A DNA stretch of 5,343 bases from Candidatus Saccharimonadales bacterium (lineage in GTDB: Bacteria > Patescibacteriota > Saccharimonadia > Saccharimonadales > Saccharimonadaceae), in assembly GCA_030151825.1 (NCBI GenBank), contig JASLCP010000019.1:1-5343 (forward strand), written 5' to 3'. Of the stretch, positions 1-5,193 are shown in pieces (position 1 is the first letter of the stretch; the number at the start of each line of letters is the position of its first letter). The notes beneath the pieces were generated by a model. It had not been told where the DNA came from and did not search any database. It saw nothing but the letters and a program-made list of their open reading frames with translations. A program made the position numbers and the translations under genes.

Positions 1-217
1 CGAACAGGTACTTGAGGGAATTGAATCGGCAGGGGCAAACGCAAAAACAACCGAAATTGCTGACCGTCGTGAGGCTATCGAAAAAGCGCTCTCTATCGCA
101 CAAAAAGGCGACACTATCTTGATTACCGGTATGGGACACGAGCAGTTTCGGATTGTAAACGGCGAGCGATTACCGTGGAACGATGCAGCTGTTGTTCGTG
201 AGATTCTCGGTAAATAG
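1..217 (+). CDS. murE: UDP-N-acetylmuramyl-tripeptide synthetase (MurE-type Mur ligase), C-terminal end, partial
   Basis: The 5' end is cut by the window; the frame runs from base 2 to the TAG at 215-217, giving the last 71 residues. The segment is the end of the C-terminal Rossmann-like domain of a Mur ligase: a helix with DRREAIEKAL, then the strand DTILITG, then GMGHEQFRIVNGERLPWND and a final helix VVREILGK. MurE proteins carry the equivalent GKGHE-x-YQ...G...F/D block, in which this region helps hold the amino acid substrate; here the Lys is Met. MurE adds the third residue (Lys or diaminopimelate) to UDP-MurNAc-dipeptide in the cytoplasm using ATP. The part that decides Lys versus diaminopimelate is not in the window. 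A FemAB-family gene lies nearby on the opposite strand, which fits a peptidoglycan role. MurF and MurD end differently, so MurE or a MurE-like paralogue is favoured. Confidence 0.85.
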   Translation, partial: EQVLEGIESAGANAKTTEIADRREAIEKALSIAQKGDTILITGMGHEQFRIVNGERLPWNDAAVVREILGK

Positions 218-244
218 TGCTCCAGTTTTAGAGAGTGAGAAACG

Positions 245-1975
245 TTACTGATTTTGTCGTTTTCGTACGATTATCACTACTGTACTCACGCTAATCGCAG
301 CAGCCACTCCAATAAGTGCGCCTATCGTCCACGGTACTGTAGTAATACGCCCTACGCCTGTATTCGGTGCTAGAATACTGTCGTTTATTACTCCAAGTCC
401 GACAGGGTCTCGTATCACACCAAGAGCGGGGTCGAGGTCGAGCGGTCCGTTATCGGTAATAGTGTACGTTAGCTTTAGCGCGTGCTTACCGTTAATGGTT
501 GTGTCAGTGATGGTTGTGTCTGGTACGGTACTATATTGCTTTGTGTTTGGATTATACTTTCTGGCAGTGACTTGGTTTCGTGTCAAATCGGTCGCGAATG
601 TTAGCGACACTTCATTATTATTTTGCTCTGTCGTAAAACAGAAATCGACCAATCCTAATGGATATTGATAGGCATTATCCTGTGCAGTGAGTTCATTTTC
701 ATCTTGCGCTGCATTACATGTCAACGCTGTTCCTGTTGGCGTTTCAAGCTCTATTGCTCCGCCGTCGGTAGTGTTCGGGAAGGTAACTATGTTAGCTGAG
801 GAAGGGGCTAATCGATAACGATAGGTCTGGATTGTAAAATCGCTAGGATTGTCTGCGTTTGGGGTGAAGTTCCCGCTAATAAATAAATCATTTTGTAACG
901 ATGAGATACCGAGCGCGACGACACCCCTCAGTGGCGACCCGACCAGTTTCCATGTATCGCCATCAAGCGTTTTTACAGTCTGAAATGATTCGTAACTACT
1001 GTTGTACCCAAGGTAAGATAACGTTACCTTACTATTAATCGTTTCGATCGACAGAGGAGCAGACAGTACCTCATCAGTGATAGGCTGTGCCTCTGCATCT
1101 ACCCATACGTTGTCGATATACTCCTTGATATGAAGGGAAAAGCTAGCGGTCGTATAGACGATAAGTAGTGATGACCCCGACTGAACGAGAATCGGTCGCT
1201 GGTTCGCTGTAGCCACCCCGTTAAAACGGCCTATCTCTGTCCACGCACCTGTATACTGTGATACGAGGAGAGTGCCGTCACCTAATGTACAGGTGGCATA
1301 GAGTGTGTTACTTACGCTCTGAAGAGTTAACGGCTGACAAGTGTCATTTGGTAAGGATCCGACATCTTCCCATGTGGACCCGCTGAGTTGTTTTATTTGA
1401 GGGCCGCCCGCTACTTTATAGGCTATGTGCGGTATGGTACCTACAAATACAAGTGACACTTGGGCATCTATTACGTTATTAATATAAGGACCGACGGTTA
1501 CCCAATTTACACCATCGAACTTCATCACTGCCAGTCTTTGGTTGCTTGTGTCTAATGAATCGTAGTCAAGGTAAATGAGGTAGGGGGTGTGATTATGGAT
1601 AACAAGGCCGCGGTCTGCAAACACACTTTTGGTAAAACTTGCACTTCTTTCAGTGAAATTTGGCTGGCCAACGGCCACCCAGTCATTTCCAATAAGTTTT
1701 TTAACAGTGGCTTTGTTGTCACTCTCGGGTGATGCGAATGCGACATAGGTTGTTGCACCATCTTGGGCGACATCGTAACTTGTCCAGTTTTGCTGGGCTG
1801 GCATTGATTGTCCTATTTGTTGCCAATCGTCCGCGTCACCAAGAATCGCGTTTACGGATGTGCCAAGATTTGATCCGATCAATATGGTCACAGCTACACC
1901 TATAAGTATTCGCCACACTAGAGGCTGTAGTAGAGATAACTTGTTCATAATTAGCCCAATTCTAAGCGTGCTCAT
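245..1975 (-). CDS. Exported, membrane-anchored surface protein: beta-propeller-like repeats plus choice-of-anchor U domain
   Basis: This 576-aa protein has a clear export and anchoring layout. An N-terminal signal sequence has its hydrophobic core at about residues 22-36 and a plausible cleavage site after V41-N-A43. Residues about 50-390 hold seven repeats spaced 43-59 residues apart, each marked by W-x-x-V/I-G (W51, W99, W158, W202, W245, W342; W291 is degenerate), as in beta-propeller blades. Residues about 398-530 match the choice-of-anchor U family (YPLGLVDFCF, DLTRNQVTARKY, ITDNGPLDLD, RDPVGLG). The tail is LAPNTG (535-540), a hydrophobic segment 546-570 and RKRQNQ, laid out like a sortase sorting signal. 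Cysteine pairs C213/C229 and C420/C446 could form disulfides outside the cell. The ligand is unknown; adhesion or binding at the surface is an inference. The start is uncertain: ATG at 1975 would be nearly leaderless, and Met10 (1948) is an alternative that leaves the signal peptide intact. It lies 33 bases downstream of the femAB-like gene. Confidence 0.85.
   Translation of the reverse strand: MSTLRIGLIMNKLSLLQPLVWRILIGVAVTILIGSNLGTSVNAILGDADDWQQIGQSMPAQQNWTSYDVAQDGATTYVAFASPESDNKATVKKLIGNDWVAVGQPNFTERSASFTKSVFADRGLVIHNHTPYLIYLDYDSLDTSNQRLAVMKFDGVNWVTVGPYINNVIDAQVSLVFVGTIPHIAYKVAGGPQIKQLSGSTWEDVGSLPNDTCQPLTLQSVSNTLYATCTLGDGTLLVSQYTGAWTEIGRFNGVATANQRPILVQSGSSLLIVYTTASFSLHIKEYIDNVWVDAEAQPITDEVLSAPLSIETINSKVTLSYLGYNSSYESFQTVKTLDGDTWKLVGSPLRGVVALGISSLQNDLFISGNFTPNADNPSDFTIQTYRYRLAPSSANIVTFPNTTDGGAIELETPTGTALTCNAAQDENELTAQDNAYQYPLGLVDFCFTTEQNNNEVSLTFATDLTRNQVTARKYNPNTKQYSTVPDTTITDTTINGKHALKLTYTITDNGPLDLDPALGVIRDPVGLGVINDSILAPNTGVGRITTVPWTIGALIGVAAAISVSTVVIIVRKRQNQ
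356..373 (-). other. LAPNTG motif: possible sortase-like sorting signal
   Basis: These 18 bases encode residues 535-540, L-A-P-N-T-G. They are followed within a few residues by a hydrophobic stretch (546-570) and a basic tail RKR. Motif, membrane segment and charged end have the same order and spacing as a Gram-positive LPXTG cell-wall sorting signal, with one extra Ala between Leu and Pro. Whether a sortase cleaves it cannot be told from this window, since no sortase gene is present here; the segment could equally be a plain C-terminal membrane anchor. Confidence 0.45.
806..1828 (-). repeat. Seven degenerate beta-propeller-like protein repeats in the surface protein
   Basis: Translated on the minus strand, this segment carries seven tandem units of 43-59 residues. 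Each unit ends in a pattern like (V/I)K-x-L-x-G-x-x-W followed by x-x-V/I-G and a loop; examples are VKKLIGNDWVAVG, MKFDGVNWVTVG and IKQLSGSTWEDVG. The spacing and the buried Trp-Gly pair resemble one four-stranded blade per unit, so a seven-bladed propeller is the natural reading. The repeats are visible only at protein level; the DNA has diverged. Confidence 0.65.
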
Positions 1976-1984
1976 AACTCAATT

Positions 1985-1996
1985 AGTATACCATAA
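1985..1996 (-). promoter_or_regulatory. Extended -10 promoter of the surface protein gene
   Basis: On the minus strand the sequence reads TTATGGTATACT: a TRTGn element joined to a -10 hexamer TATACT that differs from the consensus at one base. No good -35 box lies 16-18 bases upstream, which is usual for extended -10 promoters. Transcription would start near 1978, about three bases before the ATG at 1975, so the message is either nearly leaderless or is translated from Met10 at 1948. The promoter lies just past the 3' end of the femAB-like gene, so the two genes need not be a strict operon. Confidence 0.55.
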
Positions 1997-2008
1997 GTGA
2001 AAACAAGG

Positions 2009-3034
2009 CTAATACCAGCTCTCGTGGTGCTTCCGCCACCAGATCCGCTTAACGATTTTCTCACCAATTTTTGTCCAAATAGCGTACTTTTTAGGGGAGA
2101 TTACGATATCGAACGCACCGATGTAATCCGTCACGGTTTTATTAAAACTAGTTTTAAACCGACCAATGCCATAATGCGGGTGTGTCGGGTCGTGGATGCG
2201 GTTGCTTGGCGGTGCACCGCAGAGGTCATGAAGTTGCGAGCCGTGTTCTTTGGCCCAGGTGATTACCTCCCACTGCAAGAGATGACTGGCACCATAGGCG
2301 GTGCGCTGACGGACGCTGGCACCGTCTTTGTAGGTGCTTTTGTGGCCAAAGATCAGCGCATAAGCTCCTGCAACCAATTGTCCGTCGTAATACGCAAAAA
2401 AGAGTTGTCCCATGTCAGCATCGGAAAATCGTTGCCAAAACGCTTGATAGTAATCGTACGGGCGAATCACGAACGATCCGACGGCGGTGTCGCTTAGCAG
2501 GTTGTAGAATGTTCGGCAATTTTCGTCAGTTGTCTCGACCCGCTGTACCGTGACGCCATCGCGGCGCGCCCGATTGATTGCGTGTCGTCCTTTTTGATTC
2601 AGCCCTGCGAGGACGCTGTCGAGCGTTCCCGAGATATCCACAAGTACTGTGGAAAAGTTCGGCTGAATAGGGGTCGTAGGGTACATATCTGCACCGCTTA
2701 TCTGCGTCCCTTTGACAAGTTCTGGCTCAATTTTGATTGCAAACGCCCCATGATTCCGAGCAACAGGTTTGATTGCGGCTGTAAAAGCCTCAAGTTGCCC
2801 TGCTGTTTGTGTTCCGGGGCCCTTCGGCAGATACCATAATTTTCCAAGCAGCGGCACATGCTTTTCGAGCACCGTTGCCGCCACACTACCGTCGGTAATA
2901 TACCGTGGTGTCCAGCCGCCTGATTTTTTTTGTTCGGCAAATTCGACACTCTGAAAGACGTTACCACCATCGGGATTCGCTAAAATCTGTTGATTCCATG
3001 ATTTAGGAGCGTCAGAAAATAATTGCATAGCCAT
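2009..3034 (-). CDS. FemA/FemB-family lipid II aminoacyltransferase (peptidoglycan cross-bridge)
   Basis: This 341-aa protein matches the FemA/FemB/FemX family over its length, close to the short non-staphylococcal members that lack the coiled-coil arm. Two GNAT-like halves are visible. The first has NVFQSVEFAEQKKSGGW near residues 25-41 and the strand LWYLPKGPG at 67-74. The second has KGRHAINRARRDGVTVQRV (148-166), FYNLLSDTAVGSFVIRPYDYY (176-196), VAGAYALIFG, YKDGAS, LLQWEVITWAKEHG and HDLCG (269-273), ending in GRFKTSFN (291-298), where the family usually has FK-x-x-FG. The C-terminus is basic (KRIWWRKHH), which could help contact membrane lipid. The family uses aminoacyl-tRNA to add Gly, Ala or Ser to the stem peptide of lipid-linked or nucleotide precursors; the amino acid here cannot be predicted. 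A MurE-type gene nearby supports the role. ATG at 3034 is preferred because the -10 box sits seven bases upstream; Met3 is possible. Confidence 0.88.
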   Translation of the reverse strand: MAMQLFSDAPKSWNQQILANPDGGNVFQSVEFAEQKKSGGWTPRYITDGSVAATVLEKHVPLLGKLWYLPKGPGTQTAGQLEAFTAAIKPVARNHGAFAIKIEPELVKGTQISGADMYPTTPIQPNFSTVLVDISGTLDSVLAGLNQKGRHAINRARRDGVTVQRVETTDENCRTFYNLLSDTAVGSFVIRPYDYYQAFWQRFSDADMGQLFFAYYDGQLVAGAYALIFGHKSTYKDGASVRQRTAYGASHLLQWEVITWAKEHGSQLHDLCGAPPSNRIHDPTHPHYGIGRFKTSFNKTVTDYIGAFDIVISPKKYAIWTKIGEKIVKRIWWRKHHESWY

Positions 3035-3041
3035 TTGCTCT

Positions 3042-3053
3042 ATTGTACCAGTA
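3042..3053 (-). promoter_or_regulatory. Extended -10 promoter of the femAB-like gene
   Basis: The minus strand reads TACTGGTACAAT: a TGn extension plus TACAAT, a one-mismatch -10. There is no convincing -35 box at 16-18 bases. Only seven bases separate the hexamer from the ATG at 3034, so the expected transcription start is at or one base before the start codon. No Shine-Dalgarno sequence is present in between. Confidence 0.5.
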
Positions 3054-3064
3054 CCATACCCTCC

Positions 3065-3093
3065 CTGACTATGCGCGCTGGTTATGCTAAGCT
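3065..3093 (+). promoter_or_regulatory. Promoter of the phosphohexomutase-like gene
   Basis: A -35 box CTGACT (3065-3070) is separated by 17 bases from a -10 TAAGCT (3088-3093), which is preceded by the extension TTATGC (3082-3087). Six bases then lead to the ATG at 3100, so transcription would begin at about the A of the start codon. A TATGCT hexamer at 3083-3088 is a weaker alternative -10. The AAGAG before the ATG is too close to act as a normal ribosome binding site. The region is shared with the divergent femAB-like promoter. Confidence 0.5.
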
Positions 3094-3099
3094 AAGAGT

Positions 3100-3534
3100 A
3101 TGAGTAATATTTTTTCGAGTTTTGATATTCGCGGTCGCCTCAGCGATTCGCTTACCCCTGAATATGCCTGGAACGTCGGTAAGGCGTTTTCTGACTTTTT
3201 ACCCGAAGATGGCCATATTGTTGTGCTATCGGATGAATCTGCTGAACCAAAGATTATTTCAGCACTCATCGAAGGTATTCGCTTACAGGGGCGTGATGTC
3301 GTTGATGCTGGTCATGGAGCAATTGAGCGATTAATCCAGGTTACTGCCGACGAAAAGCCAGCTGGTAGTTTATATATTAGTCACGATGCAATGCAAGACC
3401 TTGAGGTGATTCAGCTGTATCAAGAAGACGGCGTGGCACTGAGTAGTGACAACGGCCTGATCGAGCTGGGCGAATTGGTTGAGTCAGGTAATTTTGTGCC
3501 AGCGGCGACCAAGGGCGAGCTCCGACAGCTATAG
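3100..3534 (+). CDS. Phosphohexomutase (phosphomannomutase/phosphoglucomutase) domain I-like protein with eroded active site, frame broken at its 3' end
   Basis: These 144 residues align by pattern to domain I of the alpha-D-phosphohexomutase family: FDIRG (8-12), the helix YAWNVGKAFSDFL (22-34), HIVVLSDES (39-47), the helix SALIEGIRLQGRDVVDAG (54-71), and SLYISHDAMQDLEVIQLYQEDG (90-111). The last block is the catalytic loop, normally T-A-S-H-N-P: Ser94 and His95 remain, but Asn-Pro has become Asp-Ala. The usual GRDxR-SS motif is reduced to LSDESAEP. Full enzymes have four domains and about 450 residues, so this is truncated and probably not a normal mutase. The stop TAG at 3532-3534 falls where the sense-like sequence continues in the +1 frame (DLRKAATSS...). 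The start ATG is fixed by a promoter immediately upstream. A non-catalytic sugar-phosphate-binding protein or a decaying gene are both possible. Confidence 0.7.
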   Translation: MSNIFSSFDIRGRLSDSLTPEYAWNVGKAFSDFLPEDGHIVVLSDESAEPKIISALIEGIRLQGRDVVDAGHGAIERLIQVTADEKPAGSLYISHDAMQDLEVIQLYQEDGVALSSDNGLIELGELVESGNFVPAATKGELRQL

Positions 3535-3844
3535 GGGTGATCTGCGTAAGGCTGCCACTTCCTCCGAAACGTTATATATCGTTGCGGCGACTGGGTCACT
3601 CGATAGTGGTGAGTCGATGCTATTGACTGCTGATGAGGAAACTGACCAAATGAGTTTTGAGCTGCTTAAAGATATTTCAATCAACAACCGCGGTATGACA
3701 ATAAACTATTTTGCTGCAAAATCGCTCGGTCACTCAGTTCGTGGTTATTTGAGGGCTGATAGAGATTCTGACTACGAAGGAGGCGTGGCGGCAAGTGGCG
3801 AAATCGACATACTGACATTGCCTACCGCCAAGAACACTATCTAA
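3479..3844 (+). CDS. Frame-shifted downstream part of the phosphohexomutase-like gene
   Basis: This open frame overlaps the upstream one by 56 bases and begins at a TTG with no ribosome binding site. Its first residues (QVILCQRRPRASS) look like out-of-frame translation, while from about 3530 the sequence looks genuine: YRGDLRKAATSS, TLYIVAATGS, LLTADEETDQMSFELLKDI, MTINYFAAKSLGHSVRGYL, then SDYEGGVAASGEIDILTLP. The start is therefore probably not real, and this is best read as the C-terminal part of the gene beginning at 3100, joined by a one-base shift to make about 245 residues. The last block faintly recalls the FGGE-x-SGH loop of phosphohexomutase domain III, but I cannot confirm homology. 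The shift could be a mutation, a sequencing error, or less likely recoding. The stop TAA at 3842-3844 is directly followed by the terminator of the convergent gene. Confidence 0.5.
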   Translation: MSQVILCQRRPRASSDSYRGDLRKAATSSETLYIVAATGSLDSGESMLLTADEETDQMSFELLKDISINNRGMTINYFAAKSLGHSVRGYLRADRDSDYEGGVAASGEIDILTLPTAKNTI

Positions 3845-3877
3845 AAAGGAAAAACCCCGCACCACGTTGGTGCGGGG
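3843..3877 (-). terminator. Intrinsic terminator of the 92-aa gene
   Basis: A perfect 10-bp GC-rich stem (CCCCGCACCA at 3855-3864, TGGTGCGGGG at 3868-3877) closes a three-base loop. Read on the minus strand it starts seven bases after the TGA stop of the 92-aa gene and is followed by TTTTCCTTTTT. On the plus strand the stem is followed by AGCGTGTCAG and has no T tract, so it should work mainly for the minus strand, although the hairpin may also protect the 3' end of the + strand message. Confidence 0.88.
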
Positions 3878-3883
3878 AGCGTG

Positions 3884-4162
3884 TCAGAGGTCTGTAATGA
3901 GTACGAGGAGGGTACCTTCTTCTTGGATGCGGGCTTCGATTTTTTCATGGTGCGGCACATCTGGTTGAGTACCGATAAGTCCATGAAAAACAGTCTGCCC
4001 GGTGAAACCTTTACTGCTTACTTCTTGGGGGGTGAACCATATTGCTCGTGTGGACGAGCTGGTGCTGATCGACAGTTCGATCTCGATTTCACCGATGACG
4101 TTAGCAGCAAGCTCTTTCTTGAGCCGTGTGACGTCATCGGTCGCGATGACGTATTCCTGCAT
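3884..4162 (-). CDS. Hypothetical 92-aa cytoplasmic protein
   Basis: I do not recognise this protein. It has no signal peptide or membrane segment. The N-terminal part (MQEYVIATDDVTRLKKELAANVIGEIEIELSIS) predicts strand, helix, strand; the middle (RAIWFTPQEVSSKGFTGQTVFHGLIG) is rich in Gly and aromatic residues; the end (HHEKIEARIQEEGTLLVLITDL) predicts a helix and a final hydrophobic strand, so a compact alpha/beta fold is likely. The gene is supported as real by a full set of signals: a consensus promoter, a leader hairpin, a Shine-Dalgarno-like GGAAAGGG four bases before the ATG at 4162, and a strong terminator right after the TGA. It lies 49 bases downstream of the nuclease-like gene on the same strand, with no terminator between them, so read-through is possible. 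The complete expression signals suggest steady, independent expression. Confidence 0.75.
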   Translation of the reverse strand: MQEYVIATDDVTRLKKELAANVIGEIEIELSISTSSSTRAIWFTPQEVSSKGFTGQTVFHGLIGTQPDVPHHEKIEARIQEEGTLLVLITDL

Positions 4163-4190
4163 GACATCCCTTTCCGACCTCTGAGTCGGC
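4163..4190 (-). promoter_or_regulatory. 5' leader with hairpin and Shine-Dalgarno of the 92-aa gene
   Basis: The predicted 28-base leader starts with a small hairpin, stem CCGAC/GTCGG (4185-4189 with 4174-4178), loop about six bases. It is followed by GGAAAGGGATGTC and the ATG. The stem lies within a base or so of the predicted 5' end, a place where hairpins protect mRNA from 5'-end-dependent decay. The Shine-Dalgarno core AAAGGGA lies four bases before the start codon; the first GG of GGAAAGGG forms the foot of the stem. It is the only clear Shine-Dalgarno sequence before a gene in this window. Confidence 0.5.
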
Positions 4191-4196
4191 TTAGCT

Positions 4197-4225
4197 ATTA
4201 TATCATAATATTTATTTATTTACAA
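4197..4225 (-). promoter_or_regulatory. Promoter of the 92-aa gene
   Basis: On the minus strand a -35 TTGTAA (4225-4220) is spaced 17 bases from a perfect -10 TATAAT (4202-4197), which carries the TTATGA extension. The transcription start should be near 4190. The -35 box lies inside the last codons of the upstream 298-aa gene, so the gene has its own promoter even though it is in the same direction and close behind. Confidence 0.7.
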
Positions 4226-5108
4226 TATCTGTTGTGTGTGGTGGCATATCTTCGCCTGAGGCGATACGAAGCTCTTCTTCAACATAAGGGGTTAACGATT
4301 GGGTTGCCTCGTAGGTAGGGCGCCACGGATACTCTGTATCGAAGTCTTCTTTAGTGAATCCAGAGTAGAGAACAATCTCGTTTTGTGCCATTTTGTGACC
4401 GCGTTTATCATATGCTCTATCGGCGGCAGCCTGCGATGCCTTTACGTCGATTGACACAGTAACACCATTTGGGCAAAGTACGCGGTAATCGGCCCCGCGG
4501 GCGTCATCTTCGGCAGTCGTTTCAAGTACTTCAAACCCTTCGGGCAGATTCCATAGAACAGACTCGAACGCAAGTTCGTGTTGCATGCCGCGGAGGGTAT
4601 CTGTCGTTTGCCGAACGATATCGTTCATCTCTTGAGCGGAGTAGTTATAGAACTGGCAGGCTGACTGGACAACCGTAGTAATCAGTCCTGCTTCGAGTCG
4701 CGGATTTGCCTCGATGGCGTCTCGCATTGCATCGTTGAATGCAATTGCTTTAAGAACCGCTACCTCTCGTTCATCGTAAGTTGTCGAGTTTTTATTGTCG
4801 TGCTCGAGGGTTTTTTGAGCCTCTATCATAGCGGGAAGTGTCGCAAGAATTGAGGAGTGAAACTTTTCATCACGATCAGCTGTTCTGCGCGATAGCTTGT
4901 CAGCATATCCTGCAAATTCCTCTCGGGTGACTCGTTTTGGGCCTTGGTTGACTGCCTCTGGATTTAATGCCTTTGTGGCAAGGTGTCGATCGCTTTTGAT
5001 GTGGTCAACGGTTTTACCGAATTTTACACGTTCACGATGAACGATACTTGGGTCGACGGCAGGTCTATCGCCTTTATTATTGGATGAAGGTTGTTTGTTT
5101 ATATTCAT
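4212..5108 (-). CDS. Unrecognised 298-aa protein with a PD-(D/E)XK nuclease-like signature
   Basis: I do not recognise the family. Residues 1-60 are polar and probably disordered (NKQPSSNNKGDRP, LNPEAVNQGPKR). Residues 62-175 are mostly helical (FAGYADKLSRRTADRDEKFH, VAVLKAIAFNDAMRDAIEANP). Residues 176-225 hold the notable part: a helix HELAFESVLWNLP with Glu178/Glu182, then GFEVLETTAED, GADYRV with Asp207, and the strand VTVSIDVKAS with Asp221-Val-Lys223. Acidic residue in a helix, GxD, then (D/E)xK on a strand is the active-site layout of PD-(D/E)XK phosphodiesterases; QNEIVLYSGF after it would be the next strand. The protein has no signal peptide, so it acts in the cytoplasm. It is divergent from another unknown gene with a shared, palindrome-containing promoter region, as seen in regulated pairs. 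Nuclease activity is an inference from motif order only; a DNA repair, uptake or defence role would all fit. Confidence 0.8.
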   Translation of the reverse strand: MNINKQPSSNNKGDRPAVDPSIVHRERVKFGKTVDHIKSDRHLATKALNPEAVNQGPKRVTREEFAGYADKLSRRTADRDEKFHSSILATLPAMIEAQKTLEHDNKNSTTYDEREVAVLKAIAFNDAMRDAIEANPRLEAGLITTVVQSACQFYNYSAQEMNDIVRQTTDTLRGMQHELAFESVLWNLPEGFEVLETTAEDDARGADYRVLCPNGVTVSIDVKASQAAADRAYDKRGHKMAQNEIVLYSGFTKEDFDTEYPWRPTYEATQSLTPYVEEELRIASGEDMPPHTTDIVNK

Positions 5109-5119
5109 GACTGCTGTTT

Positions 5120-5148
5120 ATATTAGCATAAGTTTGTTAAAAAGTCAA
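5120..5148 (-). promoter_or_regulatory. Promoter of the nuclease-like gene
   Basis: The minus strand has -35 TTGACT (5148-5143), a 17-base spacer and -10 TAATAT (5125-5120) with the extension TTATGC. Transcription should start near 5113, about five bases before the ATG at 5108; an overlapping TATAAA (5122-5117) would give an even shorter leader. There is no Shine-Dalgarno sequence in the short leader (AAACAGCAGTC). Confidence 0.68.
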
Positions 5149-5162
5149 TAAACATGCTTATT
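5147..5162. promoter_or_regulatory. Candidate operator: 16-bp near-palindrome between divergent -35 boxes
   Basis: AATAAACATGCTTATT matches its own reverse complement at 14 of 16 positions, with a perfect CATG centre and AATAA/TTATT arms. It fills the gap between the -35 box of the minus-strand promoter (5143-5148) and that of the plus-strand promoter (5166-5171), overlapping the edge of the former. A dimeric regulator bound here could control both divergent genes together. The binding protein is not known. Confidence 0.45.
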
Positions 5163-5165
5163 GTA

Positions 5166-5193
5166 TTGACAAATATATAAAAATAGCTATAAT
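5166..5193 (+). promoter_or_regulatory. Consensus sigma-70-type promoter of the right-end gene
   Basis: The -35 TTGACA (5166-5171) and -10 TATAAT (5188-5193) are both perfect consensus, separated by 16 bases of AT-rich sequence. The ATG at 5202 begins eight bases after the -10, so the message would carry a leader of about two bases. A promoter this strong next to a palindrome is typical of a gene that is held repressed and then strongly expressed. Confidence 0.8.

Noticed and set aside
218..268. Possible terminator between the convergent murE and surface protein genes (AAACG/CGTTT arms)
   Set aside because: The stem is only five base pairs with a long loop and no proper T tract, so it is not a supportable terminator.
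1997..2497. Plus-strand open frame of 166 codons
   Set aside because: It lies antisense inside the FemAB-family gene, has low-complexity out-of-frame character and no matching promoter or ribosome binding site.
3046..3058. GTACCAGTACC repeat upstream of femAB as an operator
   Set aside because: It is a short imperfect repeat that overlaps the extended -10 and has no supporting second site.
3529..3537. Programmed +1 frameshift at CTA-TAG-GGG
   Set aside because: A CTA-reading tRNA would pair poorly with the overlapping TAT codon and no upstream stimulatory Shine-Dalgarno-like element at the usual distance is evident; mutation or sequencing error is simpler.
3881..4318. Plus-strand open frame of 145 codons crossing the 92-aa gene and the end of the 298-aa gene
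   Set aside because: It runs antisense through two better-supported genes, their promoter and terminator, and its translation is not protein-like.
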